38,521 nucleotides of DNA, taken from NCBI GenBank assembly GCA_028282095.1, contig JANQIP010000185.1:1-38521 (forward strand), given 5' to 3'. Source of the stretch: Xanthobacteraceae bacterium. Its GTDB lineage: Bacteria; Pseudomonadota; Alphaproteobacteria; Rhizobiales; Xanthobacteraceae. This document shows, piece by piece, positions 22,389 to 30,337 of the stretch. Position numbers and translations under genes: made by a program. Positions within the stretch are counted from its first letter, which is position 1; the number at the start of each line of letters is the position of its first letter. The notes under the pieces are model-generated. The model saw nothing but the letters and a program-made list of their open reading frames with translations, had not been told where the DNA came from and searched no databases.

Positions 22389-24446
22389 CTATCGCAATGC
22401 CGCGGCGATGTTGCCGCCGTCGACGGTCGTTACGTCGGCGGTGGTCTTGAGCTGCAGCGCCTGGTGCAGGAAGGCCTGCGCGACATCCTCCGCCGTGACT
22501 TCGCGGGCAAGCAGATTGCCGCTCATATAGTCCTTCTCGGAAACGCCGCGCGCCTTGGCGCGGGTCTTGACGAAATCGTCGGTGAGCAGCCCCGAGCGGA
22601 TGCGGTCGGCATTCACCGCATTGGCACGAATGCCGTCGGCGCCATATTCGAGCGCGTATTGGCGGACCAAGAGCAGGGTCGCGGCCTTCGGCAGGCCATA
22701 GGGTCCGAAATCCGGTCCCGGATTGACCGCCTGCTTCGAGACGTTGAACAGAAGGCACCCGCCGGTGCCCTGTGCGAGCATGACCTTCACCGCCGCCTGG
22801 GCGACGCGCTGGTGGCCATAAAAATTCAACTCGAAGCTCTGGCGCAGCACCGCCTCGTCGACCTCGCCGATGCGCCCCTGCCAGGCCGCGCCCGCATTCG
22901 ACACGGCGATATCGACGCCGCCGAACGCCTCGACCACCTGGTCGAAGGCCGCCTGCACCGAAGCGGCATCGGTCACGTCGCATTTGACCGCGAGCGCCGC
23001 ACCGCCGATTGCGGCCGACCGCTCGGCAGCCGCACTTTCGTTGACATCGAGCAGCGCGACCTCCGCGCCTGCGCGCGCAAAGGCGGCTGCGGTCGCCGCG
23101 CCGATCGCGCCCCCTGCCCCGGTGACGACGGCCACCTGGCCGGCCAGCGGCGGCACGGCCGCCGCGCCGAGCTTTGCCTGCTCCAGCGGCCAATACTCCA
23201 TATCGAACATGTCGGCTTCCGGGATCGACTGGAAGCGGCCGATCGCCTCCGCATCGAGGATCACCTCGGCCGCATTCTCGGCGAGATCGGCGGCAATGCA
23301 GGCATCGCGCTTCGAGCGCCCCAGCCCGAACAGGCCGAGACCCGGCACCAGCACGACGCGCGGCAGCGGGTCGAGCATGGGCTTGTCGCGGCCGATCCGG
23401 GCACTGTTGCGGGCGAAGTAATCGCAATAGCGGGCAACGAATGCCGCCGCCGCGATGCGCGCATGGTCGCGGAACACGGCAAGATCGCCCGCAGCCGGTG
23501 CATCAAGCACCAGCGGCCAGGTCTTGGTGCGGATCGCATAGTCGGGCGTGACCACGCCTTCCTGCGAATAGCGGGCGATCTCGGCACCGCCGACAAAGTC
23601 AAGGATGGCAGGGCTGGTGCGGAAATCGAGGATCTGGCGCAGAAATGCGCCCTCATGGTCCTCGTCCGCCAGGCTGCACGCGCCGCGAATGATCGGAGCG
23701 AGAGAGGGCAAAGGCGCGAGCGTCGGCGGCAGGCTCACCTTGACCAGGGCTTTGCGTCCCCGCTGCAGCCGCGCCTCGGCCAAGGAGACCATCGCGACCA
23801 TGCGCTCATAGGCCTCGCGCGCGGTCGCACCGAACGTGAAGATGCCGTGCTTTTCCAGCACGAGACCCTCGACGTCCGGGTTCTTGTCGAACGTCTCGGC
23901 GGCTGCCTTGGCGAGCTCAAAGCCGGGCCTGACATAGGGCACAATGCCCATGCGCTCACCGAACACCTCGGCGGCGGTCGCAACGCCGCCCGCCTGGTCG
24001 ACCAGGCTCAGCACCGCATTCGCATGGGTGTGATCGACGAATTTCGCCGGCAGGAAAGCGTGCAGCAGCACTTCGACAGAGGGGTTGGGACCGGTGGGAT
24101 CGATCAGGTTCGCGCGCTCGATCCGGACAAGGTCGCGATCGGCAAGAGACTCGCGCGCGCGAAGCGCCTGCAGCGCGGCAAGCCGCACGGCGGCAAATCC
24201 GGAAGGCTCGATCGTCGCCATGTCGAAGCCCGACCCCTTGACGCACAGCACCTGCCTCTCCTCGCCGAGGAGGTCGGTCAGGCGCGTCTTCAGCGAGGTG
24301 TTGCCGCCGCCATGAAGGACGAGTTTCGGATCCTGCCCGAGCAGCCGGGTCGTGTAGACCCGCAGCGCAAGATCGCCGGCGACGCCCTCGCCGGCATAGC
24401 GCGCGATCATCGCCTCGGCGTCGCGCTCGACATAGCGGCTGTGCAT
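22389..24446 (-). CDS. Bifunctional class II aldolase / short-chain dehydrogenase (RhaD-like)
   Basis: This protein of about 685 residues fuses two enzymes. The N-terminal class II aldolase/adducin domain (about 15-370) has the zinc histidines in FVDHTHANAV and LEKHGIFTFG. The C-terminal short-chain dehydrogenase (about 425-680) has the NAD-binding VVTGAGGAIGAATAAAF and the catalytic Ser and Tyr-x-x-x-Lys in LLFNVSKQAV and FGPYGLPKAA. The architecture is that of rhamnulose-1-phosphate aldolase/alcohol dehydrogenase from rhizobial rhamnose catabolism. However, no other rhamnose gene is nearby, so the sugar is unproven. The ATG at 24446 was chosen; an earlier TTG at 24518 would lie inside the rne terminator hairpin. 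Confidence 0.88.
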   Translation of the reverse strand: MHSRYVERDAEAMIARYAGEGVAGDLALRVYTTRLLGQDPKLVLHGGGNTSLKTRLTDLLGEERQVLCVKGSGFDMATIEPSGFAAVRLAALQALRARESLADRDLVRIERANLIDPTGPNPSVEVLLHAFLPAKFVDHTHANAVLSLVDQAGGVATAAEVFGERMGIVPYVRPGFELAKAAAETFDKNPDVEGLVLEKHGIFTFGATAREAYERMVAMVSLAEARLQRGRKALVKVSLPPTLAPLPSLAPIIRGACSLADEDHEGAFLRQILDFRTSPAILDFVGGAEIARYSQEGVVTPDYAIRTKTWPLVLDAPAAGDLAVFRDHARIAAAAFVARYCDYFARNSARIGRDKPMLDPLPRVVLVPGLGLFGLGRSKRDACIAADLAENAAEVILDAEAIGRFQSIPEADMFDMEYWPLEQAKLGAAAVPPLAGQVAVVTGAGGAIGAATAAAFARAGAEVALLDVNESAAAERSAAIGGAALAVKCDVTDAASVQAAFDQVVEAFGGVDIAVSNAGAAWQGRIGEVDEAVLRQSFELNFYGHQRVAQAAVKVMLAQGTGGCLLFNVSKQAVNPGPDFGPYGLPKAATLLLVRQYALEYGADGIRANAVNADRIRSGLLTDDFVKTRAKARGVSEKDYMSGNLLAREVTAEDVAQAFLHQALQLKTTADVTTVDGGNIAAALR

Positions 24447-24507
24447 GGCCTCGCCGCGACCTTTCGCGATTCGGAGGTTGTGCAGATCGATAATGGCCGG
24501 CCGCGTC

Positions 24508-24542
24508 TTCTCCGGCAAAGCGGCGCGCGCTTTGCCGGAGAA
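24508..24542 (-). terminator. Hairpin after rne
   Basis: TTCTCCGGCAAAG and CTTTGCCGGAGAA form a perfect 13-bp stem with a 9-nt GC loop, 3 bp after the rne stop codon. There is no T-run, so it may act as a 3' stabiliser or a Rho-assisted end rather than a classical terminator. Confidence 0.65.
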
Positions 24543-24545
24543 CGC

Positions 24546-27500
24546 TCAGCCCTTGTTGCTGCCCATGATGCGCCGCGACCACCAGCCGGTACGCCGCGAT
24601 GTCGGTTGATCGACGGTCGCGTTCGCATCGTCCATCGGTTCCATGGACGCGACCTCCACCGGTGCGGGCTCGTCCGCGGGCGGAGCACTCTCGTCCGGCA
24701 TGGCCGGCGCAGGGACGGAAGGCTCGGCACCGCCGTTCTCGCTCGAACGAACGGCCGCTTCGCGCACGGTGGAGCGTCGCCGCACGGTGCCAGCGGCATC
24801 AGGACCAGTTGGTTCGGTTGCCGGCGGCGCATCCGCGGCCACGGGTTCTTCGATAAGCGACGACGGGGAGAACGGCTCCTCCTCGATGCGCTCATTGAAG
24901 ACCTCGGTGGCATCCGGCTGCGCCTCGCGCTCAGCGGATCGCGCCTCGGCCGGATCCGGCTGCTCGGCGGGGGATGGCGCTTCCACGGCAGCCGGCGCGT
25001 CCGACGGCGAAACACCTCCGGCGCCCGCAAATTCCTGCGGCGCGCCATTCTCGGCCGTTGCCGTCTCTTCCGAACCTGTTGCCGACGCGAGGACGGCGTT
25101 TTGAGATTCGCGCGCGGTCTCGCCAAAGTCGAACAGCGGTTCGCCAGCCTCGATGCTCGCCTCGATTCTCTCCTGCTCGGCGAACTCGGCCGTCTCGTCG
25201 GTTATCGCCAGAAGCTCAGTGGCTTCGCTCTCCGGCCGCCGGTTGCGCCGACCGCCTCTGCGGCCGCGGCGCCGGCGGCGCCGCGTATCGGCTGAAGTGG
25301 CCGTGTCGGAGGCTTCGTCCTCGGCATGCGGCTCGCCGGCAATCACCGCGGCCGATGCTTCGAGCTCCGCGCCTTCGCCACCATTGCGCTCATCGAGGAC
25401 GGCAGCGTGCTCCGCGGCCGTCTCATCGGCGATCAGTTCGGTTTCGCCCCGCTCGTCGCGGCGGCCGCGTCGGCGCCGACGCCGCCGGCGGCGCCCGCCA
25501 TTCTCACCCCGTTCGGCGTCCTCGCCCAGTTCGTCAGCGGCGACAAGGATATCCGCGCCCTCGAGCTCGGCGTCCGGCTCGAACTCGTCCTCTTCGGCCG
25601 AACTCGCGGGAACCAGGATGGCAGGATGCGCGGCGAGCGCACGCGCCTGTTCCAGGCTATGCACCTGTTCGCCCTTCTCGATCGCAAAGGCCTGCTGCAC
25701 GCTCGGCGCTCCGTCGGCCCTGATCGTGATGACGATGCGGAAGCGCTGCTCAAGATCGCGCAGGTGTCCCCGCTTCTGGTTGAGCATATAGAGGGCGACC
25801 TCGCTTGCCGTTCGCACCGCGATATTGTGGGTTGCCCCGCGCATCAGCGACTCTTCCAGCATGCGCAGGCACTGCAGCGCGACCGAGGCGACCGAACGAA
25901 CATGACCGGTGCCCCCGCAATGCGGACACTTCTCGGTCGAGCTCTCGAATACGCTGGTGCGGATGCGCTGACGCGACATTTCGAGCAGGCCGAAATGCGA
26001 GACATGGCCGACCTGGATCCGGGCGCGGTCGCTCTTGAGGCATTCCTTCAACCGCCGTTCCACTGCGCGGTTGTTGCGTTTCTCATCCATGTCGATGAAA
26101 TCGATCACGATGAGCCCGGCAAGATCGCGCAGGCGGAGCTGGCGGGCGATCTCCTCGGCCGCCTCGAGATTGGTCTTGAGCGCGGTGTCCTCGATATGGT
26201 GCTCGCGCGTGGCGCGGCCGGAATTGACGTCGATCGCGACCAGCGCTTCCGTCTGGTTAAGGACGACATAGCCGCCCGAACGGAGCTGCACGATCGGCGA
26301 GAACATGCCCTCGAGTTGGCTCTCGACGCTGTAACGGCTGAGCAGCGGTTGGTTCTCGGTGTACAGCTTCACGTTCTTCGCATGACTCGGCATGAGCATG
26401 CGCATGAAGTCCTTGGCCTCGCGGTGCGCCTCCTCGCCGGCGACGATCACCTCGTCAATGTCCTTGTTGTAGAGGTCGCGGATGGCCCGCTTGATCACCG
26501 AGCCTTCCTCATAGACGAGGGTCGGTGCAGTCGATTTCAGCGTGAGATCGCGCACTTGCTCCCACATCCGCAGGAGATACTCAAAGTCGCGCTTGATCTC
26601 CGTCTTGGTGCGCATGGCGCCCGCGGTGCGCAGGATGACGCCCATCCCCTCGGGCACTTCGAGATCATGGGCGATCTCCTTGAGCCGATTGCGGTCCTGC
26701 GGGCTCGTGATCTTGCGGCTGATGCCGCCGCCGCGCGCCGTGTTCGGCATCAGCACCGAATAGCGTCCGGCAAGCGACAGATAGGTGGTCAGCGCCGCGC
26801 CCTTGGTGCCGCGCTCCTCCTTGACGACCTGCACCAGCATGATCTGCCGGCGCTTGATGACCTCTTGAATCTTGTATTGCCGCCTGACGTATGGGGTGCG
26901 CTCCTGCGCCTCCTCGAGGGCGTCGGCACCGCCTACGGACTCGACCGTTTCCTCGACCTCGGCTGCCTCGTCCTCTCCGTCGTCATCTTCGTCGTCGTCT
27001 TCGTCATCCTCCTCGTCATCATCATCATCTTCTTCTTCGTCCTCGTCGTCCTCGTCGTCATCCTCCTCGTCATCGCCCGTCCCATTCACGTTGTTCCCGC
27101 TCTTGGCCCGGCCGGCATCGCCCGCGGTCGCGTCGTCGGCGTCGTCTTCATCGTCCGTATCCGCCGTGCGCGCGTATGCAGGGACGCTTTCGTCCTCGGT
27201 GTCCGGCCGCGCATCGGGGGCAATGGACTGGCGAGCGGCATCTGAGGCTTCGTCGCTCGATACCGCGCGTGACGCCGAGGCGTCTCCTTCGCTGCCTTCC
27301 TCGGCCCTGATGTCCTCGGCGGGCGTGTTCTGAACCGCCGGCGCGATGGCGGCGGCCTCGTCGGCGGGGGTACCCGCCGAATCGACTGGCTCGCCGGCGC
27401 TCGCCGCTTCTTCGACCGGTTCGCCCGCCGGTTCCAATTCGCTTGCGCCGAACTCCTCCGCCGCCGAGATCGAACCGGTCTCGCCCTCTCCCTCCGGAAG

Positions 27501-28088
27501 GTGGGAAGCCGTCGATGCACTCGCGCCGCTGTCCGGTACGGCGTCCGCTTCCGTCGGAAACGCCGGGCTTTCCTGCGATGAAGCAAGTGCACCGGACGGG
27601 TCCGCCATCGCCTCCGCGCCGGGCCCGGGCTGCGCGCCCGGCGCTCCCTCCCCGGCCGCGCGCGCGGCGGCGGCACGGGCATCGGCGATCGGTGCGCTGG
27701 CGACGCGGTTGCCGCGCCCCTTTTGCTGGCTCGCCGGCTGTGAACGCCCGGTCGAACGCGCCGCCGCGCGACGATCGGCTTCCGCCTCGGCGGCAAGATG
27801 GGCGCGTTCTTCCTCTTCGATCAGCGCTTGGCGGTCGGCGATCGGGATCTGGTAATAGTCGGGATGGATTTCACTGAAGGCGAGGAAACCGTGGCGATTG
27901 CCGCCGTAATCGATGAAGGCTGCCTGCAGCGACGGCTCTACTCGCGTGACTTTTGCAAGATAGATGTTTCCTCTGAGCTGACGGCGGCTTGCGGCTTCGA
28001 AGTCGAATTCCTCTACCCGGTTGCCGCGCAGGACGACCACCCGCGTTTCTTCCGGGTGGGTCGCGTCGATGAGCATTTTATTGGCCAT
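24546..28088 (-). CDS. rne: Ribonuclease E
   Basis: This 1180-residue endoribonuclease is the RNA degradosome scaffold. The S1 domain begins at residue 36 (LRGNIYLAKVTRVEPSLQAAF) but is split by an insertion at about 100-400 that includes a long Asp/Glu run (about 336-380). The catalytic core follows: VAIDVNSGRAT and LIVIDFIDMDEKRNN carry the metal-binding aspartates, and CPHCGGTGH (about 720) is the Zn-link. The C-terminal half is disordered, with two Arg-rich RNA-binding blocks (RRRRRRRRGRR near 865 and RRRRRGRRGGRR near 940). The end RTGWWSRRIMGSNKG resembles the C-terminal GWW motif that binds PNPase in Caulobacter RNase E. Expression is probably autoregulated through the leader. Confidence 0.97.
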   Translation of the reverse strand: MANKMLIDATHPEETRVVVLRGNRVEEFDFEAASRRQLRGNIYLAKVTRVEPSLQAAFIDYGGNRHGFLAFSEIHPDYYQIPIADRQALIEEEERAHLAAEAEADRRAAARSTGRSQPASQQKGRGNRVASAPIADARAAAARAAGEGAPGAQPGPGAEAMADPSGALASSQESPAFPTEADAVPDSGASASTASHLPEGEGETGSISAAEEFGASELEPAGEPVEEAASAGEPVDSAGTPADEAAAIAPAVQNTPAEDIRAEEGSEGDASASRAVSSDEASDAARQSIAPDARPDTEDESVPAYARTADTDDEDDADDATAGDAGRAKSGNNVNGTGDDEEDDDEDDEDEEEDDDDDEEDDEDDDEDDDGEDEAAEVEETVESVGGADALEEAQERTPYVRRQYKIQEVIKRRQIMLVQVVKEERGTKGAALTTYLSLAGRYSVLMPNTARGGGISRKITSPQDRNRLKEIAHDLEVPEGMGVILRTAGAMRTKTEIKRDFEYLLRMWEQVRDLTLKSTAPTLVYEEGSVIKRAIRDLYNKDIDEVIVAGEEAHREAKDFMRMLMPSHAKNVKLYTENQPLLSRYSVESQLEGMFSPIVQLRSGGYVVLNQTEALVAIDVNSGRATREHHIEDTALKTNLEAAEEIARQLRLRDLAGLIVIDFIDMDEKRNNRAVERRLKECLKSDRARIQVGHVSHFGLLEMSRQRIRTSVFESSTEKCPHCGGTGHVRSVASVALQCLRMLEESLMRGATHNIAVRTASEVALYMLNQKRGHLRDLEQRFRIVITIRADGAPSVQQAFAIEKGEQVHSLEQARALAAHPAILVPASSAEEDEFEPDAELEGADILVAADELGEDAERGENGGRRRRRRRRRGRRDERGETELIADETAAEHAAVLDERNGGEGAELEASAAVIAGEPHAEDEASDTATSADTRRRRRRGRRGGRRNRRPESEATELLAITDETAEFAEQERIEASIEAGEPLFDFGETARESQNAVLASATGSEETATAENGAPQEFAGAGGVSPSDAPAAVEAPSPAEQPDPAEARSAEREAQPDATEVFNERIEEEPFSPSSLIEEPVAADAPPATEPTGPDAAGTVRRRSTVREAAVRSSENGGAEPSVPAPAMPDESAPPADEPAPVEVASMEPMDDANATVDQPTSRRTGWWSRRIMGSNKG

Positions 28089-28740
28089 GTCTGAGTCTCT
28101 GGGCCGCGCACTCGCCGTCTGCGCCCTGACGCCGGGAAGGCATACGCGGGCGGCGACAAGAAGTGCGCGCCGAATCGAGAGTTTGAACGGAAAACCCGAA
28201 TCGCGGCCTGAGCAACGGGCGCGCCCGAGATACCGGGCGTCGGCGCTCTCCCATAGCGCCGAGCGTTACGCTCCTCGTTTCCTGGCCCGAACATGTGCTT
28301 CGATTCCTCGGGTGCGACGGCCACGCCTTCGGCGCGGCCATTGATGGTCTTCAGAGCTGGGGACATTTCACGTGAACGTCCCGCAGGAGCGTACACATCT
28401 CGCTTCGTCCTCCCATGGGAGGTGCCGGTTCGATCGTCCGTCCCACCGCGGGTCGCTGCCAGCAACCTCGCCGCCGGAACGCGCAGACGCTCAACATCAC
28501 CAGTTGCCTGAACGCGGCAGAACCGGAAATCCTGAGAACCCACCAGCCCTTCCTTATTAAGGTGCGCGCCGGCCGATTGGCAAGCGACGCCCCCTTTTCT
28601 ACTTAAACGTGCAATTCGGTCTATTTATCGCCCGTAGCGAGTGGAAATCCGGCGCTCTGCTTATGCCTGCCGGAGGCTGTTGCCGGGCGCGGCCCGTCGT
28701 GAGAAAGTTCGCGTTAACCGGCGGATTCTATCCGTTCTGA
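28089..28740 (-). promoter_or_regulatory. Structured leader and upstream region of rne
   Basis: Up to 650 bp precede the rne ATG without a gene. In rne orientation several stems can form: GGCCGCGCC-GAA-GGCGTGGCC (about 28319-28345), GAGCG-TAA-CGCTC and GGCGCT…AGCGCC (about 28240-28275), and the 14-bp perfect palindrome CCTCCCATGGGAGG at 28409-28422. RNase E genes in other bacteria control their own expression through cleavage of a structured leader, which is the likely role here. No confident promoter was identified. Confidence 0.5.
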
Positions 28741-28801
28741 GTGCCGTCCGGCCAAAAGGGAACCGGTTGGCACGGCGGGGACGTTGTCCGAGTCGCACAG
28801 C

Positions 28802-28829
28802 TTGTGATGCCATAAAATATGGTTATACG
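28802..28829 (+). promoter_or_regulatory. Candidate promoter of the amidase gene
   Basis: TTGTGA (28802-28807) and TATACG (28824-28829) are separated by 16 bp. The spacer contains the inverted repeat CCATA-AAA-TATGG (28810-28822), which could bind a regulator. The match is moderate and the call is inferential. Confidence 0.4.
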
Positions 28830-28911
28830 CGAGCCCCATTGTCGGCCTTGGCGATTCGGCGGTAACAAAGCCGTCTCGCGATCGTGACCTTGAGACAGGG
28901 GGCGTGGCCCG

Positions 28912-30168
28912 GTGGTTCGGCGCGCGAGCCTATTCCTCGCTGCGGTTTGCAGTGTTCTCCTAGCCACGGTGACGCTGGGCGCGGCACAGGTGCGCCCGGC
29001 TCCGGCCACCCCGCTCAGCAACCCGATCGCGACCGATGCCCGCCTTGCCGGAGACCGCAAGCAGACCCGTTTTGTGGTGGATCTCTCAAAGAAGGTCGAC
29101 ATGCGGGCCTTCACGCTGGCCAATCCCTATCGGGTCATCATCGATCTGCCACAGATCACATTCCGGCTGCCCAAAAAAACCGGAGAGCGCGGACGCGGGC
29201 TCGTCAAGGCGTTCCGCTACGGCCTCGTCATGCCGGGCGGCTCGCGCATCGTGATCGACGCGGCCGGCCCGGTGCGGGTCGAACGGGCCTTCGTGCTCGA
29301 TCCCGCGGACGGACTGCCGGCCCGGCTGGTGCTCGACCTTGCCGCAGTCGACCGCAAGACTTTTCTGCGCGCTGCGGCGATCGACAATCGCCTGCCGCGC
29401 GCCCAGCCGCGCCGGGCCGAGCGCGCGGCCGTGCCCATGGCCGACCGCGATCCGCGGCCGATCATCGTGCTCGATCCCGGTCATGGCGGCATCGACTCCG
29501 GCGCCCGCGCGCCCAGCGGCGAACAGGAAAAGACCATCGTCCTCGAATTCGCGCTGATCCTGCGCGACAGGCTCGAACAGACCGGTCAGTTTCGTGTGGT
29601 GATGACGCGAAGCGACGACCGGTTTATCAAACTGGCGGAGCGGATCAGGATCGCGCGCCAGCGCGGGGCCCAGCTTTTCGTTTCAATTCACTGCGACGCG
29701 CTGCGCCGACGCGACGGCACCGCTGAGGGCGCCACCGTCTACACGTTGTCCGAGCGCGCCTCCGACGCCCAAGCGGCCCGTCTTGCCGAGGTCGAGAACA
29801 AAGCCGACGTGATCGCCGGCGTCGACCTCTCCGCCGAGCCGAATGACATCGCCGATATTCTCATCGACCTCGCCCGGCGTGAGACCAAGAACTACTCCAC
29901 GCAGTTCGCCCATTTGCTGGTCAACCAGCTCAGGAAGACGGCCCGGCTCCACAAGAACCCGCTCAAGTCCGCCGGCTTCAAGGTGCTGACCGCCCCCGAC
30001 GTTCCCTCGGTGCTGGTCGAGCTCGGTTACGTGTCGAGCCGCGACGACCTCAAGCAACTCACCTCGGACGAATGGCGCTCGAAGGTCAGCGACAGGATCG
30101 TCCGGGCGATTCAGACCTTCTTTGCAAGGCGCCTTGCCGGCTCGGAAGCAAGAGCAGGAGCGAACTGA
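28912..30168 (+). CDS. amiC: N-acetylmuramoyl-L-alanine amidase (AmiC-like, AMIN plus Amidase_3)
   Basis: This 418-residue periplasmic hydrolase cleaves the amide bond between muramic acid and the stem peptide, mainly at division septa. A signal peptide (MVRRASLFLAAVCSVLLATV…GAAQ) is followed by an AMIN domain (about 45-135) that localises the enzyme to peptidoglycan or the divisome. The Amidase_3 domain (about 183-405) shows zinc ligands in VLDPGHGGIDSGA, a Glu in QEKTIVLEFALI and His in SIHCDALRR. The catalytic Glu lies in VLVELGYVSS. The GTG at 28912 has GGGGGCG about 9 bases upstream. It stands 170 bp ahead of a class A PBP gene on the same strand, a common cell-wall pairing in Rhizobiales. 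Confidence 0.94.
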   Translation: MVRRASLFLAAVCSVLLATVTLGAAQVRPAPATPLSNPIATDARLAGDRKQTRFVVDLSKKVDMRAFTLANPYRVIIDLPQITFRLPKKTGERGRGLVKAFRYGLVMPGGSRIVIDAAGPVRVERAFVLDPADGLPARLVLDLAAVDRKTFLRAAAIDNRLPRAQPRRAERAAVPMADRDPRPIIVLDPGHGGIDSGARAPSGEQEKTIVLEFALILRDRLEQTGQFRVVMTRSDDRFIKLAERIRIARQRGAQLFVSIHCDALRRRDGTAEGATVYTLSERASDAQAARLAEVENKADVIAGVDLSAEPNDIADILIDLARRETKNYSTQFAHLLVNQLRKTARLHKNPLKSAGFKVLTAPDVPSVLVELGYVSSRDDLKQLTSDEWRSKVSDRIVRAIQTFFARRLAGSEARAGAN

Positions 30169-30337
30169 GGCCGGGCGGAAAAACCCGGATGCACCGTAAG
30201 ATGCAACCGGCCTATAGGCCTCAGTTTGACCATAAAACGGCGGCACCTAGCGTGTTTGCGTGTTCGGCAGGATCTGCCGCGCGTCGAGTTTGGGAGAGCG
30301 CGTCGCCAACGGCCATGGCCGTGCGGGGAAGGGGGCG

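Noticed and set aside
24447..24518. Upstream TTG start for the aldolase/dehydrogenase gene
   Set aside because: It would place 24 extra residues across the rne 3' hairpin. The ATG at 24446 fits the family length.
22464..25295. 943-codon open frame on the plus strand
   Set aside because: It lies opposite the aldolase/dehydrogenase and rne genes, which have full domain support. The translation is Arg/His-rich with no family features: a GC-driven shadow.
25326..27245. 639-codon open frame opposite rne
   Set aside because: Antisense to the conserved RNase E core. Its hydrophobic Val/Ile run is simply the complement of the Asp/Glu codons.
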